From assembly GCF_900105985.1 (NCBI RefSeq), contig NZ_FNUB01000005.1, forward strand, positions 1,736,001 through 1,800,000: a stretch of DNA of 64,000 nucleotides. Direction: 5' to 3'. Source of the stretch: Tenacibaculum sp. MAR_2010_89. Its GTDB lineage: Bacteria > Bacteroidota > Bacteroidia > Flavobacteriales > Flavobacteriaceae. Position 1 is the stretch's first letter, and each line of letters opens with the position of its first letter. The notes below the pieces were generated by a model that had not been told where the DNA came from, did not search any database, and saw only the letters and a list, made by a program, of their open reading frames with translations. Shown here in pieces: positions 26,998 to 37,000 of this stretch. Both the position numbers and the translations under genes were made by a program.

Positions 26998-28932
26998 TTA
27001 TTCTTCTGTTATTGGATTTGTATTTTCTTTTGTTTCGTCTTTTTCAAATGGTCTTTTACCAAATAATTTAATTAAATCGTCTTTAAAGATAACTTCTTTT
27101 TCTAGTAAACGATCAGCCAATAGTGTTAATTTATCTTTATGTTGCTCTAATATTTCAATAGCTCTAACATATTGACCTTCTATTATTTTTGAAATTTCTT
27201 CATCTATAGTTTTAGCAGTAGCATCACTATAAGGTTTTACAAAACCATCATTACCAGATGAATCATAATATGTAATATTTCCTACTTTATCGTTTAATCC
27301 GTATACAGTAACCATTGCTCTTGCTTGTTTAGTTACTTTTTCTAGATCACTTAAAGCTCCAGTAGAAATTTTGTTAAACATTAATTTTTCAGCAGCTCTT
27401 CCTCCCATGGTAGCACACATTTCATCTAGCATTTGTTCAGTTTGAACAATCTTTCTTTCTTCTGGAAGGTACCACGCTGCACCTAATGATTGTCCACGTG
27501 GTACAATAGTAACTTTAACTAAAGGAGCAGCATGTTCTAACATCCAACTTACTGTAGCATGACCTGCTTCATGAAAAGCTATTACTTTCTTTTCTTTAGG
27601 AGTAATTACTTTGTTTTTCTTTTCTAAACCTCCAACGATTCTATCAACAGCATCTAAGAAATCTTGATGTTCAATAGCTTCTTTATTATTTCTTGCAGCT
27701 ATTAAAGCAGCTTCATTACATAAATTGGCAATATCAGCACCAGAAAACCCAGGAGTTTGTTGAGCTAAAAATTCTAAATTAGCATTGTCTGCCAATTTCA
27801 AAGGCTTTATATGTACTTCAAAAATTTCTCTTCGTTCGTGTAAGTCAGGTAAGTCAACATAAATTTGACGGTCAAAACGACCAGCACGCATTAAAGCTTT
27901 GTCTAAAACATCTGCACGGTTTGTTGCGGCAAGTACAATAACATTTGTATCAGTACCAAAACCATCCATTTCAGTTAATAATTGGTTTAACGTGTTTTCG
28001 CGTTCATCGTTACCACCAGTCATACTATTTTTACCTCTTGCTCTACCAATAGCATCTATCTCATCAATAAATATAATTGAAGGAGACTTTTGTTGAGCTT
28101 GTTTAAATAGGTCTCTTACACGTGAAGCACCAACACCTACAAACATTTCAACAAAATCAGAACCAGATAAAGAAAAGAAAGGTACACCAGCTTCACCAGC
28201 AACAGCTTTAGCTAATAAAGTTTTCCCAGTTCCAGGAGGTCCTACTAATAAGGCCCCTTTTGGTATCTTTCCACCTAATCTTGTATATTTTTCAGGACTC
28301 TTTAAGAAATCTACAATTTCTTGTACTTCTTCTTTAGCACCTTCTAAACCAGCAACATTTTTAAAAGTAGTTTTTACTTTAGTGTCTTGATCAAAAAGTT
28401 TAGCTTTAGATTTACCAATGTTGAAAATTTGTCCACCACCACCGGCACCACCACCAGATCCTGACATTCTTCTCATAAAAAATAACCAAATAACAATTAG
28501 TAAAATAAAAGGTAAAAAACTTATAATGGTATCCATCATACTAGTTTTACTATCATTCCCTTTATCAAAATCTAAAGAATATGTATCTTTTGCTTTTTGA
28601 AGTTCTTTTTCAAAATTTTGTAAATCCCCAAAATTATATTTGTAAAGTGGAGCCCCTTTTCTGTAAAAAGGAGAATTACTTAATTTTTTATGAGATTCTT
28701 TACTCAAAGATTCATCTTTAATAAATATTTCTGCGTATGATTTATTGTATATAAAAATTTTAGAAATATCATTATCCTTAAGAATTTGATTGAATTCGTT
28801 TTCAGATAAATTTTTAGAACCCATTGAACCTGAGTTAAAAAAAGTTAACCCTATAAATAAAACTGCTATTGGAATATATATCCAAAGAGAATTAAAGGTT
28901 AGTTTAGGTGTGTTTTTTTTCTTATCACTCAT
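26998..28932 (-). CDS. ftsH: ATP-dependent zinc metalloprotease FtsH
   Basis: A 644-residue membrane AAA+ protease. The N-terminus has two membrane segments ([13 protein letters not shown] near 20, and [18 protein letters not shown] near 140) flanking a periplasmic part. The AAA domain has Walker A GPPGTGKT near 230, Walker [10 protein letters not shown] and the second-region-of-homology [15 protein letters not shown]. The zinc motif is HEAGH near 455. It degrades membrane and regulatory proteins. It lies 24 bases after rsfS. Confidence 0.98.
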   Translation of the reverse strand: MSDKKKNTPKLTFNSLWIYIPIAVLFIGLTFFNSGSMGSKNLSENEFNQILKDNDISKIFIYNKSYAEIFIKDESLSKESHKKLSNSPFYRKGAPLYKYNFGDLQNFEKELQKAKDTYSLDFDKGNDSKTSMMDTIISFLPFILLIVIWLFFMRRMSGSGGGAGGGGQIFNIGKSKAKLFDQDTKVKTTFKNVAGLEGAKEEVQEIVDFLKSPEKYTRLGGKIPKGALLVGPPGTGKTLLAKAVAGEAGVPFFSLSGSDFVEMFVGVGASRVRDLFKQAQQKSPSIIFIDEIDAIGRARGKNSMTGGNDERENTLNQLLTEMDGFGTDTNVIVLAATNRADVLDKALMRAGRFDRQIYVDLPDLHERREIFEVHIKPLKLADNANLEFLAQQTPGFSGADIANLCNEAALIAARNNKEAIEHQDFLDAVDRIVGGLEKKNKVITPKEKKVIAFHEAGHATVSWMLEHAAPLVKVTIVPRGQSLGAAWYLPEERKIVQTEQMLDEMCATMGGRAAEKLMFNKISTGALSDLEKVTKQARAMVTVYGLNDKVGNITYYDSSGNDGFVKPYSDATAKTIDEEISKIIEGQYVRAIEILEQHKDKLTLLADRLLEKEVIFKDDLIKLFGKRPFEKDETKENTNPITEE

Positions 28933-28956
28933 AAAATTTGTTTCAAAATATATTAA

Positions 28957-29325
28957 TTATGCCGGATTTATTTGCGTTATTTTTGCATCTCCCCAAAGGC
29001 TTTCAATATCATAAAATTCACGTGTTTGTTTTTGAAAAACATGTACTACTACGTTTACATAATCCATCAAAACCCATTCAGAGTTTCCTTGACCTTCTAC
29101 ATGCCAAGGTTTATCCTTTAGTTCCTTACTAACGACTTTTTGTATTGAACCAGATATAGCATTAACTTGTGTGTTTGAATTACCAGAGCAAACTATAAAA
29201 TAATCGCATACGGTATTATCAATTTCTCTTAAATCAAGTAGTTGAATGTCTTCTCCTTTTACGTCATCAATCCCCTTTATAATCACAGCTATTAAATCGT
29301 CTGTGCTTGCTTGTTTTTTAGTCAT
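28957..29325 (-). CDS. rsfS: Ribosome silencing factor RsfS
   Basis: A 122-residue RsfS/Iojap-family protein. Seen: VKGEDIQLLDLREIDNTVCDYFIVCSGNS, then KPWHVEGQGNSEWVLMDYVNVVVHVF and REFYDIESLWGDA, the complete family signature. It binds ribosomal protein L14 (uL14) and blocks subunit joining under starvation. It is first in the ftsH unit, with an exact -7 box 21 bases upstream. Confidence 0.97.
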   Translation of the reverse strand: MTKKQASTDDLIAVIIKGIDDVKGEDIQLLDLREIDNTVCDYFIVCSGNSNTQVNAISGSIQKVVSKELKDKPWHVEGQGNSEWVLMDYVNVVVHVFQKQTREFYDIESLWGDAKITQINPA

Positions 29326-29345
29326 TAAAAAAAATTAAATTTTAG

Positions 29346-29353
29346 CAAAGTTA
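29346..29353 (-). promoter_or_regulatory. -7 box TAACTTTG for rsfS-ftsH
   Basis: On the minus strand this is an exact TAnnTTTG, 20 bases before the rsfS ATG. A -33 TTG is not evident. Confidence 0.5.
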
Positions 29354-29411
29354 TTATTTTTTTGCGAGTAAATAGTGTATTATTGATACTACTTTTACTT
29401 ATAAAATATTT

Positions 29412-30143
29412 ATGAAAATAATCAAACTTGATGCCATTGATTCAACAAATACTTTTTTGAAAGAAATGGCAGGAAATTCAATACTAGAAAATTTTACAGT
29501 TGTTGTAGCTAAACATCAAAGGTTAGGTAGAGGGCAAATGAAAACTGAATGGAATTCTAAAGAGGGTAAAAACCTGACTTTTAGTGTTTTTGTTAAGTTT
29601 AAAGGTTTGTTGGTAACAAGTCAGAGATATTTAAACTTTTCTGTTGCTATAAGTGTATATGAAGTACTTAATGAGTTGAAATTGCCAAAAATGTCTATAA
29701 AATGGCCTAACGACATTCTGGCAGAAGGAATGAAGATATGCGGAATTTTAATAGAGAATTCTTTGAAAGGCAATGAAATACAATCGTCAGTAATAGGTGT
29801 TGGGTTAAATGTTAATGAATCTTTTTTGTCTAATAAAGAATTAAAAGCTGTTTCAATTAAAGATATTTTAAAAGAAGAATTAGGTTTGGATGATTTATTA
29901 AAAAAAGTAGTTGTTAGATTAGAAAAAAATATAGAAATTTTAAATGCAAAAGAGTATGACTATCTTGAATCAAAGTATTTAGATGTGTTGTATAAAAAAA
30001 ACGTTCCGAGTATGTTTAAAACAAATCAAAACGTTTTATTTATGGGTAAAATAGTTGGAGTATCTAAAAATGGTAAACTCCAAATAGAATTAAGCGATGA
30101 AACTATTAAAGAATTTGAAATTAAAGAAGTTTCATTTGCTTAG
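29412..30143 (+). CDS. birA: Biotin--[acetyl-CoA-carboxylase] ligase
   Basis: A 243-residue biotin protein ligase without the N-terminal DNA-binding domain of E. coli BirA, so it is an enzyme only. Seen: IDSTNTFLKEMA, the biotinyl-AMP loop GRGQMKTEW near residue 39, KWPNDILAEGMKICGILIE near 97 and IGVGLNVN near 132. It is divergent from rsfS. Confidence 0.95.
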   Translation: MKIIKLDAIDSTNTFLKEMAGNSILENFTVVVAKHQRLGRGQMKTEWNSKEGKNLTFSVFVKFKGLLVTSQRYLNFSVAISVYEVLNELKLPKMSIKWPNDILAEGMKICGILIENSLKGNEIQSSVIGVGLNVNESFLSNKELKAVSIKDILKEELGLDDLLKKVVVRLEKNIEILNAKEYDYLESKYLDVLYKKNVPSMFKTNQNVLFMGKIVGVSKNGKLQIELSDETIKEFEIKEVSFA

Positions 30144-30159
30144 TACTAAAAATATACTG

Positions 30160-30549
30160 TTATAATTTAGCTATATTTTCTGTTAGGGTTTCGATAAATT
30201 TAGTTAAAGGTTTTTTTACCATCATGGCCATCATAGGATTAAAATCTCCATTAAATTTTAATGTAACCTCACTTTCATTTTCAGATATTTCTTTGATGTC
30301 TGAAGCCAAGGTAAAAGGTAATTTACTACTAGCAGCACCTAAAGTTACATTTGAAAACTCAGTTTTCTCTTTCATAACCAATCTAATTTCTGGCATACCT
30401 TTTAATCCAAAAATAAAACTATCACCATCAACTTCAAATTTTTGAGTGTTTTCAGGCATTAATTGCTCATAATTCTCAAGTTTAGTAAAAAAATTAAAAA
30501 GTTCTTCCGAAGATTTTTTTACTCTTACAATATTTCCTTCAATATTCAT
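30160..30549 (-). CDS. SRPBCC-family protein downstream of pyrE
   Basis: 129 residues of the helix-grip fold: KSSEELFNFFTKLENYEQLMPE at the start, EVTLKFNGDFNPMMAMM, and the terminal helix KPLTKFIETLTENIAKL. It is probably a ligand-binding protein of the polyketide cyclase/CoxG type. It is transcribed behind pyrE with a 15-base gap. No function is assigned. Confidence 0.8.
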   Translation of the reverse strand: MNIEGNIVRVKKSSEELFNFFTKLENYEQLMPENTQKFEVDGDSFIFGLKGMPEIRLVMKEKTEFSNVTLGAASSKLPFTLASDIKEISENESEVTLKFNGDFNPMMAMMVKKPLTKFIETLTENIAKL

Positions 30550-30564
30550 TAATCTATTTTTTAA

Positions 30565-31215
30565 CTATTCTTCTTTTTGTTTCCAAGTACTAGGAGAAAC
30601 TCTCCAATCTTCTAAAGTACGAAGTTCTTCACTAGTTATATATTTGCTATCTAAAGCTTGTTCTAATAAAAACTCGTAATTACTTAAAGTGGTTAATTCG
30701 ACATTATCATTTTTAAAGTTTTCAGAAGCTATATCAAATCCATAAGAAAATATAGCAACCATACCTTTTACAGTAGCGTTTGCTTCTTTTAAAGCTTTAA
30801 CAGCATTCAAGCTACTTTTACCAGTACTTATCAAATCCTCAATAACCACAACATTTTGTCCACTTTCTAAGTAACCTTCTATTTGGTTTTTTCGACCATG
30901 CTTCTTTGGCTCTGGTCTTACATATATAAAAGGAACACCTAATTCTTGAGCAACCAATACACCTATGGCTATTGCTCCAGTAGCAACACCTGCAATAACA
31001 TCAGGCTTACCATGCTTATCTTCTACAATTTTTGCTATTTTTTCTTTTAAAAAATTTCTAACTGAAGGGAAAGATAATGTAATTCTATTATCACAATAAA
31101 TTGGAGACTTCCATCCTGAAGCCCATGTAAATGGCTCTTTAGGGCTAAGTTTAATCGCTTTTATTTGTAAAAGGAGTTCAGCCGTTTTTTTTGCCGTATC
31201 TTTGTTAAAATCCAT
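30565..31215 (-). CDS. pyrE: Orotate phosphoribosyltransferase
   Basis: 216 residues. It forms orotidine 5'-phosphate from orotate and PRPP in pyrimidine synthesis. Seen: FTWASGWKSPIYCDNR, GVATGAIAIGVLVA, YVRPEPKKHGRKNQIEG (the flexible loop), and the PRPP motif VVVIEDLISTGKSS near 125. Its start codon lies only a few bases from that of the divergent Nudix gene, and an exact -7 box (31220-31227) ends five bases before the ATG, predicting a leaderless or near-leaderless mRNA. Confidence 0.97.
   Translation of the reverse strand: MDFNKDTAKKTAELLLQIKAIKLSPKEPFTWASGWKSPIYCDNRITLSFPSVRNFLKEKIAKIVEDKHGKPDVIAGVATGAIAIGVLVAQELGVPFIYVRPEPKKHGRKNQIEGYLESGQNVVVIEDLISTGKSSLNAVKALKEANATVKGMVAIFSYGFDIASENFKNDNVELTTLSNYEFLLEQALDSKYITSEELRTLEDWRVSPSTWKQKEE
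31197..31204 (+). promoter_or_regulatory. -7 box TATCTTTG for the Nudix gene, inside pyrE
   Basis: An exact TAnnTTTG located within codons 4 to 7 of the divergent pyrE gene. The Nudix ATG at 31223 is 18 bases downstream. Confidence 0.45.
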
Positions 31216-31219
31216 GTCG

Positions 31220-31227
31220 CAAATGTA
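31220..31227 (-). promoter_or_regulatory. -7 box TACATTTG for pyrE, inside the Nudix gene start
   Basis: On the minus strand this is an exact TAnnTTTG, with a TTG 23 bases upstream (31251-31253) as a candidate -33 element. It overlaps the first two codons of the divergent Nudix gene. Confidence 0.5.
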
Positions 31228-31825
31228 TAAAGTTTTTGTTAATGATAAACCAATAATATTAACAACTTCGATAAAAAAAGAAGAAAACTATCCTGTTTAT
31301 CTTTTTAAAAACACTGTTATAGAGGAGCTAATTTATAAGTTAAAAGCAAATATTTTATCAGGTGTTTACCTGTTTTCTACAAATTTAGATGAAGATTGGA
31401 GAAGATTTAGAGAAAAATTTAATCCTATTGTAGCGGGAGGAGGGTTAGTTTTGAATGAAGAAAAAGAAGTTTTATTTATATACAGAGGAAATAAGTGGGA
31501 CTTGCCAAAAGGAAGAATTGAAAGAGGAGAAGAAATTGAAGAAACTGCCATTAGAGAGGTAGAAGAAGAATGTGGTATTGAAAATTTAGTAATAAAGAAA
31601 TTCTTGTTAAATACATACCATCTTTTTTTACAAAATGGAGAAAAAAGACTTAAAGAAACATATTGGTATTTGATGCACTCAAATTATAAAGGAGAATTAA
31701 AGCCTCAAATAGAAGAAGGAATTACCGATGTGTGTTTTAAGAATGAAAAAGAAATAGAAGAAGCACTACAAAATACATACGCTAATATTAAATTAGTTTA
31801 TAAAGAATACCAAAAAGACATGTAA
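31223..31825 (+). CDS. Nudix hydrolase
   Basis: About 200 residues from MYKVFVNDKPIILTT. The complete Nudix box GRIERGEEIEETAIREVEEECGI lies near residue 100, preceded by KWDLPK, so it should hydrolyse a nucleoside diphosphate derivative. The N-terminal 65 residues form a separate small domain seen in flavobacterial homologues. The ATG at 31223 is preferred; an ATG at 31214 and a TTG at 31202 are also in frame but overlap the pyrE start and the -7 box. It is divergent from pyrE. Confidence 0.9.
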   Translation: MYKVFVNDKPIILTTSIKKEENYPVYLFKNTVIEELIYKLKANILSGVYLFSTNLDEDWRRFREKFNPIVAGGGLVLNEEKEVLFIYRGNKWDLPKGRIERGEEIEETAIREVEEECGIENLVIKKFLLNTYHLFLQNGEKRLKETYWYLMHSNYKGELKPQIEEGITDVCFKNEKEIEEALQNTYANIKLVYKEYQKDM

Positions 31826-31842
31826 AATGACATTGTGTCATT
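31826..31842. promoter_or_regulatory. Inverted repeat upstream of dnaK
   Basis: AATGACA-TTG-TGTCATT is a perfect seven-base inverted repeat with a three-base centre, directly after the Nudix stop codon and 116 bases before dnaK. It has no immediate T-run, so an operator is more likely than a terminator. A second pair, GACAAA (31871-31876) and TTTGTC (31905-31910), lies closer to dnaK, with TTG-N17-TACAGTTTG as a possible promoter (31880-31908). Confidence 0.35.
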
Positions 31843-31958
31843 GAATACTTCTGTTTTTTTATTAATTACTGACAAATTATTGCTAAATTTCTATTGGCAT
31901 ACAGTTTGTCTATCTCTACTCGTAAAATTGAATTAAAAATAAAAAAATAAATAGTATT

Positions 31959-33863
31959 ATGAGTAAAATTATAGGTATTGATTTAGGTACTACCAACTCA
32001 TGTGTTTCTGTAATGGAAGGAAATGAGCCAGTAGTAATTCCAAATGCAGAAGGAAAAAGAACTACACCATCTATTGTGGCTTTCGTAGAAGGAGGAGAGC
32101 GTAAAGTTGGTGATCCAGCAAAAAGACAAGCAGTTACTAATCCAACTAAAACTGTTTATTCTATAAAACGTTTTATGGGGAATAAATTTTCTGAATCTTC
32201 TAAAGAAGCAGGAAGGGTTCCTTATAAAGTTGTTAAAGGAGATAACGATACACCTCGTGTAGATATTGATGGACGTTTATATACGCCACAAGAAATATCT
32301 GCAATGGTATTACAAAAAATGAAAAAAACTGCTGAAGACTATTTAGGTCAAGGAGTTTCTGAAGCTGTTATTACAGTTCCAGCATATTTTAATGACGCAC
32401 AACGTCAGGCAACTAAAGAAGCTGGAGAAATTGCAGGATTAAAAGTTCGTAGAATTATTAACGAACCAACTGCTGCAGCTTTAGCTTATGGATTAGATAA
32501 ATCTCATGACGATAAGAAAATTGTTGTATTTGATTTTGGAGGAGGTACACATGATGTTTCTATTTTAGAGTTAGGAGATGGAGTATTTGAAGTATTAGCT
32601 ACTGATGGAGATACACACTTAGGAGGAGATGATGTTGATGAAAAATTAATCAACTGGTTAGCTGAAGAGTTTAAAGCTGAAGAAAACATGGACTTACGTC
32701 AAGATCCTATGGCTTTACAACGTTTAAAAGAAGCTGCAGAGAAAGCGAAAATTGAGTTATCTAGTACAACTTCTACTGAAATTAACTTACCGTATATTAC
32801 TGCTACTGCAAGTGGACCAAAGCACTTAGTTAGAACAATGACTAGAGCTAAATTTGAGCAGTTAATTGATGATTTAATTAAAAGAACTATTGAGCCTTGT
32901 GCTACTGCTTTAAAAAATGCAGATTTATCAATTGATGAAATTGATGAAGTTGTTTTAGTTGGAGGTTCTACTCGTATTCCTGCTATTCAGGAAGCGGTTG
33001 AGAAGTTTTTCAAAAAAGCACCAAGTAAAGGAGTAAATCCTGATGAAGTAGTTTCTTTAGGAGCTGCAATTCAAGGAGGAGTTTTAACTGGAGATGTAAA
33101 AGACGTTTTATTATTAGATGTAACGCCTTTATCTTTAGGAATCGAAACTATGGGTAACGTATTTACTAAGTTAATTGATGCAAATACAACTATTCCTACA
33201 AAAAAATCTCAAGTGTTTTCTACAGCAGTAGACAACCAACCTTCTGTTGATATCCATGTTTTACAAGGAGAAAGAGCAATGGCTGCAGATAATAAAACAA
33301 TTGGACGTTTCCAATTGACTGATATTCCACCAGCGCAAAGAGGAGTTCCTCAAATTGAAGTAACTTTTGATATTGATGCAAATGGAATTATCAATGTTTC
33401 TGCTGCAGATAAAGCTACAGGGAAATCTCAAGATATTCGTATCGAAGCTTCTTCAGGATTATCTGATGAAGAAATTGAGAAAATGAAAGCAGAAGCCGAA
33501 GCAAATGCAGATGCAGATAAGCAAGCTAAAGAAACTGCAGAGAAAATTAATGGTGCAGATTCTATGATTTTCCAAACGGAAAAGCAATTAAAAGAATTTG
33601 GAGATAAATTATCAGCAGATAAAAAAGAGCCAATAGAAGCAGCTTTAGAGGAGTTGAAGAAAGCTCACGAATCTAAAGATTTAGCGCAAATTGATACTGC
33701 AATGGAGAAGATTAATGAAGCATGGAAAGTTGCTTCAGAAGAAATGTATGCTGCACAGCAACAAGCTGGTGGAGCAGATGCAGGAGCTCAACAACAAGCA
33801 CAACCTGAAGGTGATGCTCAAGGTGATAATGTTGAAGATGTAGATTTCGAAGAAGTGAAGTAA
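31959..33863 (+). CDS. dnaK: Chaperone DnaK (Hsp70)
   Basis: 634 residues. Seen: the ATPase start [85 protein letters not shown], the linker [17 protein letters not shown], and the C-terminal EEVK tail, here DVDFEEVK. It folds nascent and stressed proteins with DnaJ and GrpE, neither of which is adjacent. The Gln/Ala/Gly-rich stretch before the tail is usual. It ends in a strong terminator. Confidence 0.99.
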   Translation: MSKIIGIDLGTTNSCVSVMEGNEPVVIPNAEGKRTTPSIVAFVEGGERKVGDPAKRQAVTNPTKTVYSIKRFMGNKFSESSKEAGRVPYKVVKGDNDTPRVDIDGRLYTPQEISAMVLQKMKKTAEDYLGQGVSEAVITVPAYFNDAQRQATKEAGEIAGLKVRRIINEPTAAALAYGLDKSHDDKKIVVFDFGGGTHDVSILELGDGVFEVLATDGDTHLGGDDVDEKLINWLAEEFKAEENMDLRQDPMALQRLKEAAEKAKIELSSTTSTEINLPYITATASGPKHLVRTMTRAKFEQLIDDLIKRTIEPCATALKNADLSIDEIDEVVLVGGSTRIPAIQEAVEKFFKKAPSKGVNPDEVVSLGAAIQGGVLTGDVKDVLLLDVTPLSLGIETMGNVFTKLIDANTTIPTKKSQVFSTAVDNQPSVDIHVLQGERAMAADNKTIGRFQLTDIPPAQRGVPQIEVTFDIDANGIINVSAADKATGKSQDIRIEASSGLSDEEIEKMKAEAEANADADKQAKETAEKINGADSMIFQTEKQLKEFGDKLSADKKEPIEAALEELKKAHESKDLAQIDTAMEKINEAWKVASEEMYAAQQQAGGADAGAQQQAQPEGDAQGDNVEDVDFEEVK

Positions 33864-33884
33864 TTACATTCTAATATATACATT

Positions 33885-33917
33885 AAACCCATTGCAATTT
33901 ATTGCAATGGGTTTTTT
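33885..33917 (+). terminator. Intrinsic terminator of dnaK
   Basis: A perfect 13-base stem (AAACCCATTGCAA and complement) with a TTTA loop and a T-run, 21 bases after the dnaK stop. Confidence 0.95.
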
Positions 33918-33933
33918 CTATTATAATAATAAC

Positions 33934-33941
33934 TACATTTG
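33934..33941 (+). promoter_or_regulatory. -7 box TACATTTG for the propeller kinase gene
   Basis: An exact TAnnTTTG, 24 bases before the ATG at 33966. A -33 TTG is not apparent at the expected distance. Confidence 0.45.
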
Positions 33942-33965
33942 AAAATATAGATCTGAAGAAGTATT

Positions 33966-36869
33966 ATGAATAAAATAACCCTTTACTTTTTATTTTTTTT
34001 ACTGTTTTTGAGTAAGTTAACTTTTGCTCAACATCCAGTATATAATCACTTAACAGAAAAAGATGGTTTACCAGATATTGAATTTTATGGCGTTATAGAA
34101 GATAGAGAAGGTTTTGTATGGCTAGCTGCAGATAAAGGTCTCTTTCGTTATGATGGAAAGGAATTTAAAAATTATTCACACCCTGACAAACGAGGGTTAT
34201 CAGTATTCGGATTGAAATTGGATGAAAAAGGTAGGGTTTGGTGTAATAATATTTCTGGTCAGTATTTTTATATAGAAGATGATAAACTAAATTTATCTGT
34301 AGATATAAAAGAACATGCAAGTGGCCAATTAGCAAGCTTTTTTTTATACAAAAATAGTTTGATAGCTTCAAATTTAGGTTATGTAGCAAGAATTGATTTA
34401 GAAACAAAAGAAAAGAAAATATTTAAAGATGGTGTTAATGTAGTTGCTTCGGTTTTTAGAAGCAAGGACTCACTGTTCTTATTAAGTACTAATTATTATA
34501 AGTATAGTCTTAATGGTAAGGAATATTCCAATGAGTTTTCATTGGGCTCTAATATTTCAATAGAAGGAGCTACAAGTTATTTTACTCATAAAAATAAGCA
34601 GTTTGTTTATTCCTTTAACTTTCAGGCTGATGGGGTGAATGTTGAAAAACCATCAATTTTAATGAAGCAAGGTAAATCTTTTAAAAAGATATTACTTCCA
34701 AGAATTTTAAGAGGTAATACAATTGTAAAAAGTTTTTACGATGCCGGAGATGAATTTTGGTTTGGAACTAATAAAGGAGTAATAATTTGTGAATATAAAG
34801 AAGGAGAGTTTTTTTATAAAAGAACAAATTTTGAAGGAAAGTATATAACTGGTTTTTTAAGAGATAGATATAACAATTATTGGTATACCACTCATAGAAA
34901 TGGTGTTTTTATAGTACCAAATTCTTATTTGAATAAGTATGAATTAGATGAAAGCAGGCAAAATATTAGTGCCATGGATAGGGTAGGGGATAATAGTGTA
35001 TTGTTTGGGGCTACTAATGGAGATATTGGTGTTATTGATATTAAACAAAAAACACTTAAGAAATTTGATTTAAATGATAAACAAAAAGTGTTTGCTATTA
35101 TAGGATTGACTGATGAACTAGCTTTAATAAGTTTTGCTACCTATTGTTATGTTTTTAATATAAAAACTGAAGAGTATAAAAAATTCCAGATGAATGGTAA
35201 TGTAAAAGACTTTTCATTCATAGATAAAAATAGAGTAGTGATGGCGGCCTATTCCTCAGCAGCTATTGTTTTAGTAGATAATCCAAAAAAGAATAAAAGA
35301 ATTGGATCTAAAAGATCATACTCAACCTATTATAGTAAAAAAAGTAAAAAAATTTATGTAGGATATGTGTACGGGGTAAAAGAATATGATGAGAATTTAA
35401 AAAGTAGGACAATAACTTTTAAAAATAGAGAAATTTTTGCAGTTGATATTGATGAAACAGCTAATGGTGTGGTGTGGTTTTCTACATTTAAAGATGGTAT
35501 AGTTGGTTTAAAAGAAGATGGGACAATTATTAACTACACACAAAAAAATGGGTTGCTTTCTAATTTAACAAGTGTTATAAAAAGTGATGGAGATTATTTA
35601 TGGATTTCTACTAACAAAGGTGTACAAGTATTAAATACAATAACTGGTAGGTTTAGAAATTTAACTAAGAGGCATGGATTAAATTCTTTTAATATTTCTG
35701 ATATCTCAATTTTTGATAAAACTGTTTTTTTAAGCTCTAATAAAGGTGTTTTTCAAATAGATAAAGAAAAGGTTTTTACCAATACTGTTCTTTTAGATTT
35801 CTATTTCACTAAGATTTCAGTTGAAGATAAGCAGGTTTCTATAAAGGAAAGTTATAAGCTTGATTCTAATACAAAAAAAATTCAGTTTAGTTTTCATACC
35901 AATGGCTTTTTAGCTGAAGACAACATTGAATATAAGTATCGATTACTAGGAGCATCAAAAGAATGGAGTTTGATTTCACAAGGTGTTAATCAGGTTACTT
36001 TTAATAATTTGGCTGCTGGATCTTATACGTTTGAATTAAAAGCTGTTCAAATAAATGGAAAAGAAGAAACAGCAGTAAAAACCATTAAATTAAAAATAAA
36101 TCCCCCTTTTTATAAAGAATGGTGGTTCATTGTAGGTGGCTTGTTGTTGTTGTTTGTATTTGTGTGGTTTTATTTTACGAATAGGATAAAGAGCTTAAGA
36201 ATAAAACAAAAACAATTGTTAGAAAAAGAACGAATGCAAAAACAATTGGTATCTTCTAAATTAGAAAGCCTTCAATCTCAAATGAATCCACACTTTACGT
36301 TTAATGCGTTAAATTCTATTCAAAACTTAGTATTAAAGGGTGAGAGGCATGAAGCGTATGATTACTTAACTAAATTTTCATTTTTAATTAGAGAAAATTT
36401 AAATATGAGTAAAAAAAGTTTTGTTCAATTTGATAATGAATTACAGTTGTTAGTTAAGTATTTAGAATTAGAAAGACTTCGTTTTGGAGGGGAGTTTGCT
36501 TATGAAATTAAAGGAGATAGTAAGGTTGAAGATATAAAAATACCTACAATGATAATTCAACCTTATCTAGAAAATGCTTTAAAACATGGTTTATTACATA
36601 AGAAAGGAGATGATAAAAAAATAATTTTAGAATTTTCTCAAGAAGATGGTGTTTTAAAATGTGTTGTATTTGATAACGGAATTGGGGTAGAAGCAGCTAA
36701 GAAAATTAAAAAAGAAAGTAACATAACTCGTGAGTCATTTTCTACTAAAGCAATTAAAGATCGACTAGTTTTTTTGAAAGATTATTATAAAACTGATATA
36801 GGAGTGGTCTATGAAAAAGTTCCTATAGGAACTAAAGTTGTTATTAAAATTCCATTTACAAAAGTGTAA
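33966..36869 (+). CDS. Two-component propeller sensor histidine kinase (LytS/YehU type)
   Basis: 967 residues. Signal peptide 1-21; two-component propeller repeats from 25 to about 640 (HLTEKDGLPDIEFYGVIED and DREGFVWLAADKGLFRYDG at the start; GDYLWISTNKGVQVLN later); a Y_Y_Y-like beta domain at 650-710 (IEYKYRLLGASKEWSLI); one membrane helix at about 718-737; and a His_kinase (PF06580-type) core with H-box QMNPHFTFNALNSIQ near 775, the nucleotide-binding segment ENALKHGLLHKK near 868 and DNGIGV near 903. The sensor part would be periplasmic. Unlike hybrid propeller regulators, it has no receiver or HTH. It is the first of five kinases before one LytTR regulator. Confidence 0.95.
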   Translation: MNKITLYFLFFLLFLSKLTFAQHPVYNHLTEKDGLPDIEFYGVIEDREGFVWLAADKGLFRYDGKEFKNYSHPDKRGLSVFGLKLDEKGRVWCNNISGQYFYIEDDKLNLSVDIKEHASGQLASFFLYKNSLIASNLGYVARIDLETKEKKIFKDGVNVVASVFRSKDSLFLLSTNYYKYSLNGKEYSNEFSLGSNISIEGATSYFTHKNKQFVYSFNFQADGVNVEKPSILMKQGKSFKKILLPRILRGNTIVKSFYDAGDEFWFGTNKGVIICEYKEGEFFYKRTNFEGKYITGFLRDRYNNYWYTTHRNGVFIVPNSYLNKYELDESRQNISAMDRVGDNSVLFGATNGDIGVIDIKQKTLKKFDLNDKQKVFAIIGLTDELALISFATYCYVFNIKTEEYKKFQMNGNVKDFSFIDKNRVVMAAYSSAAIVLVDNPKKNKRIGSKRSYSTYYSKKSKKIYVGYVYGVKEYDENLKSRTITFKNREIFAVDIDETANGVVWFSTFKDGIVGLKEDGTIINYTQKNGLLSNLTSVIKSDGDYLWISTNKGVQVLNTITGRFRNLTKRHGLNSFNISDISIFDKTVFLSSNKGVFQIDKEKVFTNTVLLDFYFTKISVEDKQVSIKESYKLDSNTKKIQFSFHTNGFLAEDNIEYKYRLLGASKEWSLISQGVNQVTFNNLAAGSYTFELKAVQINGKEETAVKTIKLKINPPFYKEWWFIVGGLLLLFVFVWFYFTNRIKSLRIKQKQLLEKERMQKQLVSSKLESLQSQMNPHFTFNALNSIQNLVLKGERHEAYDYLTKFSFLIRENLNMSKKSFVQFDNELQLLVKYLELERLRFGGEFAYEIKGDSKVEDIKIPTMIIQPYLENALKHGLLHKKGDDKKIILEFSQEDGVLKCVVFDNGIGVEAAKKIKKESNITRESFSTKAIKDRLVFLKDYYKTDIGVVYEKVPIGTKVVIKIPFTKV

Positions 36870-36873
36870 AATA

Positions 36874-36905
36874 TTCATTTGGAAACAAATTTGCTTGATT
36901 AGGAA
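36874..36905 (+). promoter_or_regulatory. Candidate LytTR-regulator box B
   Basis: TTCATTTGGAA, a ten-base spacer, then TTGATTAGGAA: direct repeats with period 21, starting five bases after the propeller kinase stop and 95 bases before the next kinase gene. A -7-like TATTCTTG lies at 36949-36956. This suggests autoregulation of the kinase-regulator operon. Confidence 0.6.
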
Positions 36906-37000
36906 GAAGATTTAAGTTATCGAAAAAAATAAAAATATATTACAGGAATATTCTTGAAAAAAGAAAGTGTTTTTCCTTGTTTTAAGATTATAAAAGCTCA

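Noticed and set aside
31826..31842. Inverted repeat after the Nudix gene as an intrinsic terminator
   Set aside because: The stem is only seven pairs and no T-run follows directly. It was kept as a possible operator instead.
33919..33965. Possible LytTR box upstream of the propeller kinase (CATTTGAA and TCTGAAGA)
   Set aside because: The two candidate half-sites are 14 bases apart rather than 21 and match the consensus poorly.
36121..36869. Propeller kinase as a full hybrid two-component system with its own output domain
   Set aside because: The protein ends after the ATPase domain. No receiver or AraC-type domain follows, so the output must be the separate LytTR regulator.
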